Source of the DNA: Deinococcus ficus
GTDB lineage: Bacteria; Deinococcota; Deinococci; Deinococcales; Deinococcaceae
Assembly: GCF_003444775.1 (NCBI RefSeq)
Contig: NZ_CP021084.1
Coordinates: forward strand, 62,001 to 126,000
Length of the DNA stretch: 64,000 nucleotides
Direction of reading: 5' to 3'
Below are positions 35,168-43,691 of the stretch, piece after piece. Position numbers and translations under genes: made by a program. Numbering within the stretch: position 1 is the first letter of the stretch; each line of letters opens with the position of its first letter. The notes below the pieces were generated by a model. The model worked only from the letters and a program-made list of their open reading frames with translations, did not search any database and was not told the origin of the DNA.

Positions 35168-36088
35168 ATGACGCAGACCATCCACCCGACCACCACGTTG
35201 CACGACGGCGTTCCCGCCGCCATCGCCCCCCGCAAGCACGGCAGTGTCCGCCCCACCCTGCTCGCGCTGGCCCTCCTCCCGGCGCTGGTGACCGGGATCC
35301 TGCTGACCACGTACAACTCCACGACGCAGCCCGAGGCGCAGCGCCGGCTGATTCTCGACGGCGCCGCCTACTCCGGGAAGAGCTTCAGCGGTCGCGTTGA
35401 CGACCTGATGGAGAACATCGGGCAGAGCCTCGAGAACGCCGAGGTGCTGTCCACCCTGCAGGTGCGCACGGAAGAGCTGGTCACGAACAACGACACCCGC
35501 ACGCTCGCGCTCACCGACGCGGTCATCACGGACACTCTGGGCAACATCAAAGTCGCCCACAACAAGGATTACGAACTTGGTCTCGCGGCGACCGAAGCGA
35601 ACGTCGGTGCGCGCTGGGTGAAGGAAAACCCCGAGCTTGCCAAGCTGGTGACGCACACTGCGCAGAAGGCGCAGACGACGGACAATCAGGCCACCGCCCA
35701 CTTCGTCCGCGACGGCATCCCGCTGCTGATCAGCGCCGTGCCGTTCACCACCCACGTCGGCACCACCGTGTTCGTGATCGACGAGCGCACCATCAACAAC
35801 TACACCCGCGCGGGCGTGCGCAACAACATCGCCCTGACCGCGCTGATCCTCGCGCTCACCAGCGTCCTCGGCGTGCTCGCCGCCAACCGCCTGTCCCGGC
35901 GCATCCGGAACATCTCCCTGCAGGCCCGGCGCATCTCGCAGGCCCACACCGTCGAAGAGCTCAAGGTGCCGATCGTCCCGAGCGGCAATGACGAGCTGAC
36001 CACGCTCGAAGAGGACCTCGACCTGCTGCGCGAAACCACCGTCATCATGGTGGAGCAGGCGGAGGAGGAATCGGGCGCCCTCACCTGA
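35168..36088 (+). CDS. Membrane receptor with HAMP domain but no output domain
   Basis: A 306-residue protein. Membrane helix 1 is at about residues 28-48 (LLALALLPALVTGILL), then a sensor region of about 170 residues, membrane helix 2 near 220-242 (LILALTSVLGVLA) and a HAMP-like helix pair (ISLQARRISQ, TLEEDLDLLRE). The chain ends right after HAMP, without kinase, cyclase or MCP signalling helices. It may be a truncated receptor or may act through a partner such as the DUF4388-like protein. Its start follows AAGGAG. Confidence 0.85.
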   Translation: MTQTIHPTTTLHDGVPAAIAPRKHGSVRPTLLALALLPALVTGILLTTYNSTTQPEAQRRLILDGAAYSGKSFSGRVDDLMENIGQSLENAEVLSTLQVRTEELVTNNDTRTLALTDAVITDTLGNIKVAHNKDYELGLAATEANVGARWVKENPELAKLVTHTAQKAQTTDNQATAHFVRDGIPLLISAVPFTTHVGTTVFVIDERTINNYTRAGVRNNIALTALILALTSVLGVLAANRLSRRIRNISLQARRISQAHTVEELKVPIVPSGNDELTTLEEDLDLLRETTVIMVEQAEEESGALT

Positions 36089-36098
36089 CCCCCCGCAG

Positions 36099-36132
36099 GC
36101 ACGTCCCCAGGTCTCACGGCCTGGGGACGTGC
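36099..36132. terminator. Bidirectional hairpin terminator between convergent genes
   Basis: A 13-bp perfect stem (GCACGTCCCCAGG at 36099-36111, complement at 36120-36132) with an 8-base loop lies between the plus-strand receptor gene and the minus-strand operon 36151-37030. Confidence 0.7.
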
Positions 36133-36150
36133 TGTGTTCCGGGGCGGAGG

Positions 36151-36615
36151 TCAGAGGTGCGGCTGAACCTGCCGGTAGAGGTCCTGCCCGGTCTGCCGGC
36201 CCCGGGCGGCGACACGCACCACGGGAATACCGGCCATTCGCAGGGCGTGGTCCTTCGCCGCGTCACGCCGCCGCTGCTGGGGCGTGTGATGAAACGGCCC
36301 GTCGACTTCCACGACCACCACTGGAGTGAACCGGCGGTCCACCACCAGCAGGTCCACGTGGCCCATCAGGCGCGGTTTCATGGCCGCTGGCACGTCCACG
36401 AAGTCCAGAACCCGCACGCACGGCAGCACGTGATACCCGTTTGGCAGGGCGGCGACCAGGGCCTGCCGGGCGCTCTGCTCCCCGACGTTGAGCACGGCGC
36501 GCTGCGCGTACCCGCCGGCCCCGGACGTTCGAACCCGCATCCCGGCCGGCGCCTCCCTCACTGGCAGACGCCGCAGCCACAGCTGAAGGGCGACCGTCAG
36601 CACCAGTGCAGCCAC
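36151..36615 (-). CDS. Membrane-anchored DUF2726 nuclease-like protein
   Basis: A 154-residue protein with GTG start (36615), 17 bases after the preceding gene's stop. The N-terminus is a membrane helix (ALVLTVALQLWL). The rest matches DUF2726, a restriction-endonuclease-like fold: VDLLVVDRRFTPVVVVEVDGP, HHTPQQRRRDAAKDHALRMAGIPVVRV. The catalytic-type pattern D-x(n)-ExD-x(n)-Q/H is visible. Such proteins are found fused to helicases or topoisomerase-like zinc domains. Nuclease activity is possible but unproven. Confidence 0.8.
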   Translation of the reverse strand: MAALVLTVALQLWLRRLPVREAPAGMRVRTSGAGGYAQRAVLNVGEQSARQALVAALPNGYHVLPCVRVLDFVDVPAAMKPRLMGHVDLLVVDRRFTPVVVVEVDGPFHHTPQQRRRDAAKDHALRMAGIPVVRVAARGRQTGQDLYRQVQPHL

Positions 36616-36632
36616 CAGGACGAGAACGGGCG

Positions 36633-36881
36633 TTATGGGCGGCTCCGGGCGGACCAGGCGTTCCGCATGAACCTCAGGACCAGCAGAGCGTTGACGCTGA
36701 GCGTCGCCTCGAGAAGCGGCACCCCTGCTGGAACAACGTTCGTCAGCTGCGCGTACATCAGGCTCACCGCCAGCAGGTATGCGACGGTCTCCAGCCAGGA
36801 GAACAGCAGCAGGTCGCTGGCTCCGGCAACCGCCCCTGAAGGGCCCGCTTCAGACCCTGTCCCAGCGCGACCGGCGCTCAC
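36633..36881 (-). CDS. Small membrane protein, middle gene of a minus-strand operon
   Basis: The start is GTG 36881, which overlaps the stop of the gene before it (GTGA). The product has 82 residues. After a Ser/Gly/Ala-rich start come two hydrophobic helices (ETVAYLLAVSLMYAQL and the segment around LSVNALLVLRFM). No family is recognised. Tight coupling with 36878-37030 and proximity to the DUF2726 protein suggest one complex. Confidence 0.65.
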   Translation of the reverse strand: MSAGRAGTGSEAGPSGAVAGASDLLLFSWLETVAYLLAVSLMYAQLTNVVPAGVPLLEATLSVNALLVLRFMRNAWSARSRP

Positions 36882-37030
36882 TCGCCTGACCTGCCGCGCG
36901 CCTTGCGGAGCACGAAGAACCAGAACGTGAGCGCCAGCAGGGCCGTCGCCAGCCACACCCAGGCGAAGAACTGCAGCTCGCCCGCCGTGAGGGGCATGTG
37001 AAGGGTTTCAGTCAATCCGACGCCAGCCAT
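36878..37030 (-). CDS. 50-residue single-helix membrane protein
   Basis: ATG 37030 is preceded by AAAAGGGGG. The 50 residues (start MAGVGLTETL, end RKARGRSGE) contain one clear membrane helix (FFAWVWLATALLALTFWFFV) with a basic cytoplasmic tail. It opens a three-gene minus-strand operon and overlaps the next start by four bases. No family is recognised. Confidence 0.65.
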   Translation of the reverse strand: MAGVGLTETLHMPLTAGELQFFAWVWLATALLALTFWFFVLRKARGRSGE

Positions 37031-37187
37031 AGGGGCCCCCTTTTGAAATGCGACGAGGTCAGGAGGCCGTGACGGTGGGGGTCACGAGTCATAACGCATC
37101 ATAGGCACCACTTGCCTTTTCGCCGCATCAACATGCCCCGTAGACTCAGGGCAGAGCTGGGCGCCGCCCCGGCAGGAGGCACCTCCC

Positions 37188-37529
37188 ATGCGAACCCTAC
37201 TCAGCCTCGGCATTCTCGGCACCACCCTGCTCACCGGCCCGGCCCCGACGGAAGCGGAACTGGAGAACTACAACTTCAACGCCCGTGAAGCGGGCTGCAT
37301 GACCCGCGGGCTACGCGCCATGGACACCAACGCTCTGGTGGACATCACCGCCAAGGGCGAAGGCCTGCGCCCGTCCGGCATGACCGTCACGGTCAACCGT
37401 CCTGGCCTGCAGTACATGCTGGGCGAGATGAGCGCCTCGGCGAAGGCCTGCATGCACCAGTTCGCTGCGCTGATCACCCCCACCGACGGGGAACCCGACA
37501 CGCGGACCATCAACATCGACTTCCGCTGA
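37188..37529 (+). CDS. Small secreted protein
   Basis: ATG 37188 follows CAGGAGG. The 113-residue product begins with a hydrophobic signal segment (LLSLGILGTTLLTGPAP). The mature part is small, with two Cys (AGCMTRG, KACMHQF) that could form a disulfide. A long helix-free part ends in INIDFR. No family is recognised. Confidence 0.75.
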   Translation: MRTLLSLGILGTTLLTGPAPTEAELENYNFNAREAGCMTRGLRAMDTNALVDITAKGEGLRPSGMTVTVNRPGLQYMLGEMSASAKACMHQFAALITPTDGEPDTRTINIDFR

Positions 37530-37628
37530 ACGCACGACACCCGTCCGGGACCGCCACTCCAGCGCGGTCCGTCACCGTGCCAGCCGCCTGAAAATGGACA
37601 CCACCCGCAGGGAGACGCACAATAAAGC

Positions 37629-38168
37629 ATGACCGATCTCGCCTTTTCCTTCAGCAAACTCAACGAGCAACTGGAAGGCGAGGTTCAAACCCGGCTGCTG
37701 CACCCCCGTCTCACTGAATCGCTGGCCCTGCTCAGTCACGCGGTGTTCACGGCCACCCTGCAGGCCGTCCAGCAGGGCACGGCCGGCACCGGCAGCGTCC
37801 GCATCGGCTGCGCGCCCCAGGACGTGCACTGCGAGCTCATCAAAGGGTCTGTCGTCCAGAGCCTGACGGTCGGCGCGCTGACCCGCACCCTGATCTACGA
37901 GCAGCAGTGGCCGCAGCCGGCATTCAGTGAGGAGTTCCTCCGGTACCTGGAAGCGCCCCAGCCCACCCTGCCGTACGCACGCTGGCAGGCGCAGGTGGAG
38001 CGTCAGGTGCGCCACCTGATTCTCACCACGGACCTGATGGTCGCCACGCACCTGCCGGCCCAGCAGGCCCAGGCGGTCGTTCTCACCGACGAATCCATGC
38101 GGCTGGGCACCGGACTGCGGCTGAGTGACGGCACGCGGGTTCAGGCCCACCCCCCGCAGCAGGCCTGA
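37629..38168 (+). CDS. Protein of unknown function upstream of the PRTRC cassette
   Basis: A 179-residue soluble protein with start ATG 37629 in weak ribosome context (GGGAGACGCACAATAAAGC). Helical N-terminus (FSKLNEQLEGEVQTRLLHPR) and a helix-rich centre. No family is recognised. A strong terminator separates it from PRTRC protein E, so it is probably a separate unit. Confidence 0.7.
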   Translation: MTDLAFSFSKLNEQLEGEVQTRLLHPRLTESLALLSHAVFTATLQAVQQGTAGTGSVRIGCAPQDVHCELIKGSVVQSLTVGALTRTLIYEQQWPQPAFSEEFLRYLEAPQPTLPYARWQAQVERQVRHLILTTDLMVATHLPAQQAQAVVLTDESMRLGTGLRLSDGTRVQAHPPQQA

Positions 38169-38199
38169 CCGCCAAACCACCACACCACGAAACACCTTC

Positions 38200-38228
38200 A
38201 CCCCCCGGAAGTTCCGGGGGGTCCCGTT
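38200..38228 (+). terminator. Rho-independent terminator
   Basis: ACCCCCCGGAA and TTCCGGGGGGT form a GC-rich stem (38200-38210, 38212-38222), followed by CCCGTTTT. It ends the 37629 gene; the PRTRC E start follows 30 bases later after AAAAAAGGAG. Confidence 0.75.
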
Positions 38229-38257
38229 TTGCATATGCATCAAAAAAGGAGTTCATC

Positions 38258-39445
38258 ATGCTGACCGAACACGCGCCCGAAACCGTCCTGCCGTTCCCCG
38301 CCGACACCCGCCAGGAGGCTGTGCTTGATGACGTCAAGCTGCTCTGGAACATGGTGGTCGCCCTGAACAACTCCGGCGCCGCCAACGGCAAGGACCTCTA
38401 CACCGCAGCGCGGGAGCTGTTCGCCACGCACAATGCCGCCGTAAACCCGGGGCAGGTCGACGAAGCCCGGAAGCTCCAGGCGGCCCTGCGGACGCTGCTC
38501 GGCCAGCCGCTCGGCGACACCACGCCCGAGGCCGCGGAGGAGAGCTTCCACAGCCTCTTTGCCTCCGCCGTCCCGGCCGAACCCCCGGCGGCCGACCCGG
38601 TCGAACTGGACCAGGACACCCCGGTCCCGCCGGCCGACGCGCAAGACACCGGCAGTGGAGACGATGGGGGAGACGGAGGGGACGACAACAGCGGGGACGA
38701 CAGCGACGAAGACCCTGCGGACGACGCGTCCGGGGATCCGGACGACAGCAGCGCCACCCCGTCCGCGCCTGATGCCCAGGCGGCCGCGACGCCCGCCGCC
38801 AACGTCACGCCCATCCCGCGCACCGTGCTGTGGGATGCCCAGGCGCTCGGGAGTGGCCTGCTGAGCGGCCTGGCCCGCACCCTGCGCCCGGGCGACGCGC
38901 TGCAGCTGGTGGTCGTGCGCACCGGTGAAGGCGAACTGACCGTGAACCTGATCCCCCGCAAGCTCGACGGCGAACCGGACAGCGTCAACACGGACCTGAC
39001 CGTCAGGGGCACCCCCGCGGAACTCGACCTGGGCCTGCTCGAAGCGGTGCCGACCTACCAGGAAGTGCGCAAGACCGTCCGCGAGCTCGCCGCTGACCTG
39101 CTCGAACAGACCCAGCGCAAGGCCCAGGAAGCCAAGGCCAACGCCGCGAAGCCCGTCAAAGCCGCTGCCAAACCTGCACCCTCGCCCGAAGGCACCTTGA
39201 AGATCGACGTGACCAACCCCGGTCTCGACCGCACGGCCGTCCGGGCCGCCATCACCGGCAAGGGCGTGTCGCACGCTGGCAAGCTCGTCGAACTCTCCGA
39301 GAAGAAACTCGCGCCCGGGACATACACCGTCGAGATCAGCGCCGATGACCACGACATCGCCACGGCCGCCGCCACGGTCAAGGTCGGGAAGACCGAAGTG
39401 GTGAAGGTGACCCTCAAGCCCCGCGCCGCGAATCCCCTGTTCTGA
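38258..39445 (+). CDS. PRTRC system protein E
   Basis: ATG 38258 follows AAAAAAGGAG. Residues 185-300 match PRTRC protein E: ALGSGLLSGLARTLRPGD, GELTVNLIPRKLD, LTVRGTPAELDLGLLEAV and a helical KKxxxE-type stretch. A 150-residue N-terminal extension includes a very acidic Asp/Ser/Gly linker. A C-terminal domain ends GTYTVEISADDHDIATAAATV, resembling a PEGA-like beta unit. PRTRC cassettes occur on plasmids and their function is unknown. It is followed by C, F, B and ThiF. Confidence 0.8.
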   Translation: MLTEHAPETVLPFPADTRQEAVLDDVKLLWNMVVALNNSGAANGKDLYTAARELFATHNAAVNPGQVDEARKLQAALRTLLGQPLGDTTPEAAEESFHSLFASAVPAEPPAADPVELDQDTPVPPADAQDTGSGDDGGDGGDDNSGDDSDEDPADDASGDPDDSSATPSAPDAQAAATPAANVTPIPRTVLWDAQALGSGLLSGLARTLRPGDALQLVVVRTGEGELTVNLIPRKLDGEPDSVNTDLTVRGTPAELDLGLLEAVPTYQEVRKTVRELAADLLEQTQRKAQEAKANAAKPVKAAAKPAPSPEGTLKIDVTNPGLDRTAVRAAITGKGVSHAGKLVELSEKKLAPGTYTVEISADDHDIATAAATVKVGKTEVVKVTLKPRAANPLF

Positions 39446-39519
39446 ACGGCGCTGACCCTGCCCCGGCAGGTCGGCCCGCGCCCTCTCACGCCCTGCATTC
39501 CCCTCACCAGGAGACCACC

Positions 39520-39723
39520 ATGATCGTCACCCCCACCGAACGCGTCCTGAAGTACAAAGGCTCCACCCTCACCGACCTGAACCCCAGCGCCAGCGTCAGC
39601 GACGTCCTGAAAATGCACGCCGCCACCCGCCCCGAACTGCTCAACGCGCAGGTCGAAGGCCCCACCCTGGAGGACGGCAGGAATGTCTACACGGTCAATC
39701 CCAAAGCCACGTACAAGGGCTAA
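39520..39723 (+). CDS. PRTRC system protein C
   Basis: A 67-residue protein with CAGGAG before ATG 39520. It has the PRTRC C pattern: RVLKYKGSTLTDLNP, SVSDVLKMHAATRPELLNAQVEGP and an ending with TYKG. Such proteins are short and beta-grasp-like, and co-occur with ThiF-like enzymes, which suggests a ubiquitin-like partner by analogy only. Its 3' end overlaps an ORF beginning at 39683. Confidence 0.85.
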   Translation: MIVTPTERVLKYKGSTLTDLNPSASVSDVLKMHAATRPELLNAQVEGPTLEDGRNVYTVNPKATYKG

Positions 39724-39895
39724 GCCCAGCAAGCAGGAGGTGCTGACATGGCTCAGACAAACGCCGCAGGCCACCGCCGTGACGTTGCCCAAAAATCACG
39801 TCGATCACCGCAGCGTCGCCCGCGCGGTGCTGACGGTTCCGTTCGACCAGCACGTGGTGCTGCTGAGCAGTCAGGAAAGCCTTCTGCTGCCCTGA
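39683..39895 (+). CDS. Short frame ahead of PRTRC F, perhaps its true N-terminal part
   Basis: A 70-residue frame starts inside PRTRC C. From about 39748 to 39895 its codons have G or C at the third position in most cases, whereas the frame of the downstream gene over the same bases does not and reads as an Arg-rich shadow. Its sequence (TWLRQTPQATAVTLPKNHVD, VLTVPFDQHVVLLSSQESLL) looks like a real protein. Its TGA overlaps the point where the other frame becomes coding (CTGACG). Either it is a small gene, or a -1 shift joins it to PRTRC F. Confidence 0.55.
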   Translation: MSTRSIPKPRTRAKPSKQEVLTWLRQTPQATAVTLPKNHVDHRSVARAVLTVPFDQHVVLLSSQESLLLP

Positions 39896-41112
39896 CGCTC
39901 AGCGCCCACCTGCAGGGCGTTCCCCCGGTGCTGGGGAATGCCCTGCCACTGCAGATCACCCTCGGGGCCCAGCCCGTCACCACGGACCTCGACCCCTACA
40001 TCACCTTCCTCGACCGCTCATTCGAAACCCTCGCCCCGCGCGAGCCGAAGGAGACGCCCCAGGCCTACATCGAGCGGCACCTGCTCCACTACGGCAAGCA
40101 GTGGACCTGGAACGCCACCGTGACCGTCTTCGACCGGCGGACGCTGGAAGCGGACGAGCCCCGCTGCGGGTACCGGATCAAGCCCACGCCTGAACCGGTG
40201 CAGGTGGTCGGCGTCATGGACGACGGCGGCACGTACTTCGACATTTCCGAGTCGGTGGGCACCCTGGAGTACTGGTGCCCTCGCCTCGCCGGCAGTCTGA
40301 TCACCACCCTCCAGCGCGCCAGCCACCTCCTGCAGATCTGGGGGCCGGTGGAAGCCGTCGAGAACCCGATGGCGTTCATGGACGAGGGCGACTACTGGGA
40401 CAACATGCGGTACGAGGCGCTGGAACACTACACGTCCCTCCAGAAGGAGGCGCATGCGGCCGCGGCGGCCGAGGCGCAGGCGGCCGGCCTTCCCGCGCCC
40501 GCTGAGCCCACCCCGGTCACGACCGTCACCCGCGAGCAGTTCAAGGCCTTCTTGCGTGAGCAGGACTTCCGCACGCCTGGCCGCCTCAAACGCGCCGTGG
40601 GTCAGGCGACGTACAACTCGGCCAAGTATCCCCTGACCCGGGAGCAGCTCGACGCGCTGGTCGCGGATCCCGTGACCAGCGCCGTTCAGGCCGAGGCGCT
40701 CCAGGAGTTCCTCTCGCGGTGCGACGAGATCCGGCAGCTCCACGATGAGCTGATGGCCCTCAGTGACGAAGAGGCCTACGCGCAGATTCAACCGGAAGAC
40801 GATTACTTCCCGTACCAGTTCAGCCTGGAAACGGAGCCGCGCCGCGACTACGACCTGGACGGGACCGTGTACGAGATGCTCCGCGAGTACATGGAGTACC
40901 AGATGAACAGTGGGAGCGAGCCGCGGTACTTCTACGCCGCGCAGACCACCCTGGGCCCCGAACTTCCCGCCATGATGAACAAGCTCCAGCAGCTGTTCGA
41001 CCTGTTCACCGCGCAGTGCAGACTGCTCACGGGCTGGCCGGAAACGGGCGTCACCCCGGAAATGCGCCAGGCCCACGGCCGCCTGAAACCACCAAAGTGC
41101 CGGGCAAGATAG
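39748..41112 (+). CDS. PRTRC system protein F (probable)
   Basis: ATG 39748 has AGGAGG seven bases upstream, but the first 48 codons are Arg-rich with poor third-position GC. From 39892 (LTLSAHLQGVPPVLGNALPL) the sequence looks genuine. The 400 reliable residues include YWCPRLAGSLITTLQRASHL and an Asp/Tyr-rich part (QPEDDYFPYQFSLE). Position between C and B and the helical pattern suggest PRTRC F; I could not confirm it. It ends 3 bases before the next gene. Confidence 0.65.
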   Translation: MAQTNAAGHRRDVAQKSRRSPQRRPRGADGSVRPARGAAEQSGKPSAALTLSAHLQGVPPVLGNALPLQITLGAQPVTTDLDPYITFLDRSFETLAPREPKETPQAYIERHLLHYGKQWTWNATVTVFDRRTLEADEPRCGYRIKPTPEPVQVVGVMDDGGTYFDISESVGTLEYWCPRLAGSLITTLQRASHLLQIWGPVEAVENPMAFMDEGDYWDNMRYEALEHYTSLQKEAHAAAAAEAQAAGLPAPAEPTPVTTVTREQFKAFLREQDFRTPGRLKRAVGQATYNSAKYPLTREQLDALVADPVTSAVQAEALQEFLSRCDEIRQLHDELMALSDEEAYAQIQPEDDYFPYQFSLETEPRRDYDLDGTVYEMLREYMEYQMNSGSEPRYFYAAQTTLGPELPAMMNKLQQLFDLFTAQCRLLTGWPETGVTPEMRQAHGRLKPPKCRAR

Positions 41113-41115
41113 GAC

Positions 41116-41694
41116 ATGTCCCTCATCCCCAGCCTCATGCAGGCCATGAGCAAGGCCGCCAGCAGCGACGTGCTGCCACCGCCGTCCACGGAACGCCCTC
41201 CCCGGCCGCCGCACTCGGCCGGGTACCCGGCGCACCTCGAGGCCTGCGACACCTTCCAGACCCTCCTGAATGAAACGTTCAGCACGCTCGAAGGCACCCT
41301 GACCGACACGCAGCGCGCGTACGTGGAGCGCCTGATCCAGCTGAGCAGCGACGTGGCCGTCACCAAACTGCTCGCGGGGCAGAGCCGCACGGCGCAGACC
41401 CGCACGCACGAGATGGCCGATCACAAGATCGCCCACACCCAGATGCGCATGCGGACCCGCCCGGGAATCGGACTGAACGTCGACCGGCCCACCCTCAAGC
41501 GCCTGGCCCGGGAATGGCAGCAGTGCCCAGGCGAGCGCCTGGACCCGCACACCATGATCCGGCAGGTGCACTACCGCGGAAAGCGCTTCTACGCCATCTA
41601 CGACGTCCACGGCACTGGTGCGCAGTACCTCAGTACCGTCCTGGAGCACAACCCAGGCACCAGGGACTACCCGGAGAAACATGCGACTGATTGA
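41116..41694 (+). CDS. Unknown protein within the PRTRC cassette
   Basis: A 192-residue protein starting 3 bases after PRTRC F. Helical middle (FSTLEGTLTDTQRAYVERLI), then ADHKIAHTQMRMRTRPGIGLNVDRP, and a small C-terminal domain (HYRGKRFYAIYDVHGTGAQYL). No family is recognised, and it does not resemble the JAB-like PRTRC A as I know it. The last 14 bases overlap the next gene. Confidence 0.75.
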   Translation: MSLIPSLMQAMSKAASSDVLPPPSTERPPRPPHSAGYPAHLEACDTFQTLLNETFSTLEGTLTDTQRAYVERLIQLSSDVAVTKLLAGQSRTAQTRTHEMADHKIAHTQMRMRTRPGIGLNVDRPTLKRLAREWQQCPGERLDPHTMIRQVHYRGKRFYAIYDVHGTGAQYLSTVLEHNPGTRDYPEKHATD

Positions 41695-42925
41695 TGTACT
41701 CGAAGGGTACCTTCAGCTCAGTCCCGCCGACCACGCCCTGTTCGGCCGGGTCCAGGGCGACCTGCCGGAAGTCAGCCAGGCCGTCAATTACCTGAGTGCC
41801 CGCCCTGCACTGCTGCAGGCCACGGCCCAGGCCGAGTATGGGCAGCTGGAACGGACCCTCAGCGAGCGGTGGGGGTGTCCGCAGATCAGCCGCGCCGTGC
41901 TGGCCGCCCTGACCGGTGCCGGGGCGGACCCGGCGCCCGCTCCGGTTTCCCCCGACCGGCCAGCGCCTGTCGTCCTGCGCAGCCCGGAGGCGCCCACGCC
42001 GAGGTACCGGTCCTCGCTCCGAGCCCCCCAGCAGGACCAGGGGGCGCCAGACGTCCCGGACGCCCCGCCCGAGTCGCTCAGCGCAGCCGCTGAGCATCTG
42101 CAGCGTCTTCTCGCCGCCGGCATGACCTACCCCGGGATCGCCCGGCTGATCAACGACCGGGGCGGGTCCGTCACGCGCGGCCAGCTGAAACGCGCGCAGC
42201 GGGACGCTGAACCCCTGCCTGCCGAGGCGGAACAGCTCCTGCTGGCCCTGCAGCCGCCCGGCGAGGACCTGAGTGACCTGCGCGCCACCCTGCTCAGCGC
42301 CGCGCAGGACCTCGGGCTGGACGCGCAGGGCCTGATTCACACGATCCGCGACGCCCACGGCGCAGAGCCCACCACCGCGACCCAGGCGGCCGTCGACACG
42401 CTCGGCACCCTCGGGGAGCAGCGGCTGGGCCGCCTGCTCAGCCCCGAGGGGGAGGCCGCTCTGGACGAGCGCGACAGCATCCGCCTGCTCACCACGGTGC
42501 TGCAGGAAGTCCAGGCGGTCAGGACCTTCATTGCCGAACTGCAGCGCCTCCAGCACCTCGGCTGGACCCCCACCACCCTCACCCCGTCGCTGAGGCGACG
42601 GGGGTGGACCGGCGAGGCGATCGATCAGTTCAAGCCGACCGATCTCGACCAGGTTCGCCGTCTCAACGACGTCCTGGTGCAGGTGCAGGAAGGGCCCGAC
42701 GCCCACCCTGCCGACCCGGCCGCCACCGCCCCCCTGACGCTCCCGCTGACGACCACCGCCGAGCGCACCCACTACGTCGAGTCCCTGCTCGACACGCACG
42801 GCGCCGTCCACACCAATGATCTCACCGCACCATTCGGCATGCGGGGGGTGGCGGTCAGTTCATTCCTCAGGAACACGATGAAACTCCAGGGCATCGGCAA
42901 CGGTGCCTACCGCCGCAGACGCTAG
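41681..42925 (+). CDS. Unknown protein with C-terminal winged-helix-like region, within the PRTRC cassette
   Basis: ATG 41681 follows GGAGAAAC and overlaps the previous gene; a longer frame start lacks a site. The 414-residue protein has a helical N-terminus, an Ala/Pro-rich linker (residues 85-140), a helix-turn-helix-like stretch (MTYPGIARLINDRGGSVTR), a middle helical domain and a C-terminal unit (YVESLLDTHGAVHTNDLTA, GVAVSSFLRN) with winged-helix character. DNA binding is inferred. No named family. Confidence 0.75.
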   Translation: MRLIDVLEGYLQLSPADHALFGRVQGDLPEVSQAVNYLSARPALLQATAQAEYGQLERTLSERWGCPQISRAVLAALTGAGADPAPAPVSPDRPAPVVLRSPEAPTPRYRSSLRAPQQDQGAPDVPDAPPESLSAAAEHLQRLLAAGMTYPGIARLINDRGGSVTRGQLKRAQRDAEPLPAEAEQLLLALQPPGEDLSDLRATLLSAAQDLGLDAQGLIHTIRDAHGAEPTTATQAAVDTLGTLGEQRLGRLLSPEGEAALDERDSIRLLTTVLQEVQAVRTFIAELQRLQHLGWTPTTLTPSLRRRGWTGEAIDQFKPTDLDQVRRLNDVLVQVQEGPDAHPADPAATAPLTLPLTTTAERTHYVESLLDTHGAVHTNDLTAPFGMRGVAVSSFLRNTMKLQGIGNGAYRRRR

Positions 42926-42995
42926 GCCCCCTCCCCGTCGCGGCGCTGCCTGGGATGCCTGGCAGCGCCGCGCCCCTGTTCCAGCAAGGAGACCC

Positions 42996-43691
42996 ATGAA
43001 TTTCTCGCTCGCTCCCCAACCCGACGCACTGGTCCTTCAGGCCGCGCTGCTGGTCTACCGCAACACCTCGTCTCAGGTCCTCATGCGCGGTCTGTTCGAG
43101 GAACGTGACGGACAGGTGGTGATTGCCGAGATGGAACCCGTCACGGAGAACCTCCGCAAGATGCTGCTCGCCGAGGACAAGCGCCGGCCGTTGAGTTACG
43201 TCCCGCCCGGAGTGGTGGGCATCACGAGTGACAGCTGCGGATGGTTCGTCCCGGCCCAGAAACGCGTGATGCTGTTCAAGGGCGCCACTGACGCCAGCCT
43301 CGCCGCGATCAGCGGTCAGGAGTTCCCGCAGCCGCCCCTGGTCATGGTGACCTGGAGCCGCGGGATGAGCATCTACGCGCTGCGCGACAACGAGCGGCCA
43401 ACGCTGGACACGCCGCTGATGCAGGCGCCTTACTTCAACATCTTCGACGACGGCGGGGTGTGTCTGGGCAGCACGAAAGTGCCCGCCAACGGCAGCGTCG
43501 CCAACACCACCGGCTGGGAGGCGGCGTTTTACAGCAGTCATTTCACGCACCGGTCCGGCACCGCGGCGCGGTGGACGCCGCAGTTCACCCACCTGGAACT
43601 GTGGCAGGCTGCCGCCGCGAAAGGCGCGTTCGATCCGGAGTGGCTGGTGCCCGCCAACAAGACCCTGGGAGAAGTCCTGTGCACCGGTTAA
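42996..43691 (+). CDS. PRTRC system protein B
   Basis: ATG 42996 follows CAAGGAG. The 231-residue protein fits PRTRC B: SYVPPGVVGITSDSCGWFVPAQ, PPLVMVTW, YALRDNERPTLDTPLMQAPYFN, the invariant-looking GGVCLGS and WEAAFYSSHFTH. Function unknown. Its last 13 bases overlap the ThiF start, so the two are coupled, as in other PRTRC cassettes. Confidence 0.88.
   Translation: MNFSLAPQPDALVLQAALLVYRNTSSQVLMRGLFEERDGQVVIAEMEPVTENLRKMLLAEDKRRPLSYVPPGVVGITSDSCGWFVPAQKRVMLFKGATDASLAAISGQEFPQPPLVMVTWSRGMSIYALRDNERPTLDTPLMQAPYFNIFDDGGVCLGSTKVPANGSVANTTGWEAAFYSSHFTHRSGTAARWTPQFTHLELWQAAAAKGAFDPEWLVPANKTLGEVLCTG

Noticed and set aside
36633..36956. Longer 107-codon start for the middle minus-strand membrane protein
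   Set aside because: The extra N-terminus is antisense-like and overlaps the 50-residue gene; GTG 36881 is coupled to that gene's stop.
37090..37110. Radiation/desiccation response motif-like palindrome near the divergent promoters
   Set aside because: Only half the motif (TTATGACT on the minus strand) matches; the second half is missing.
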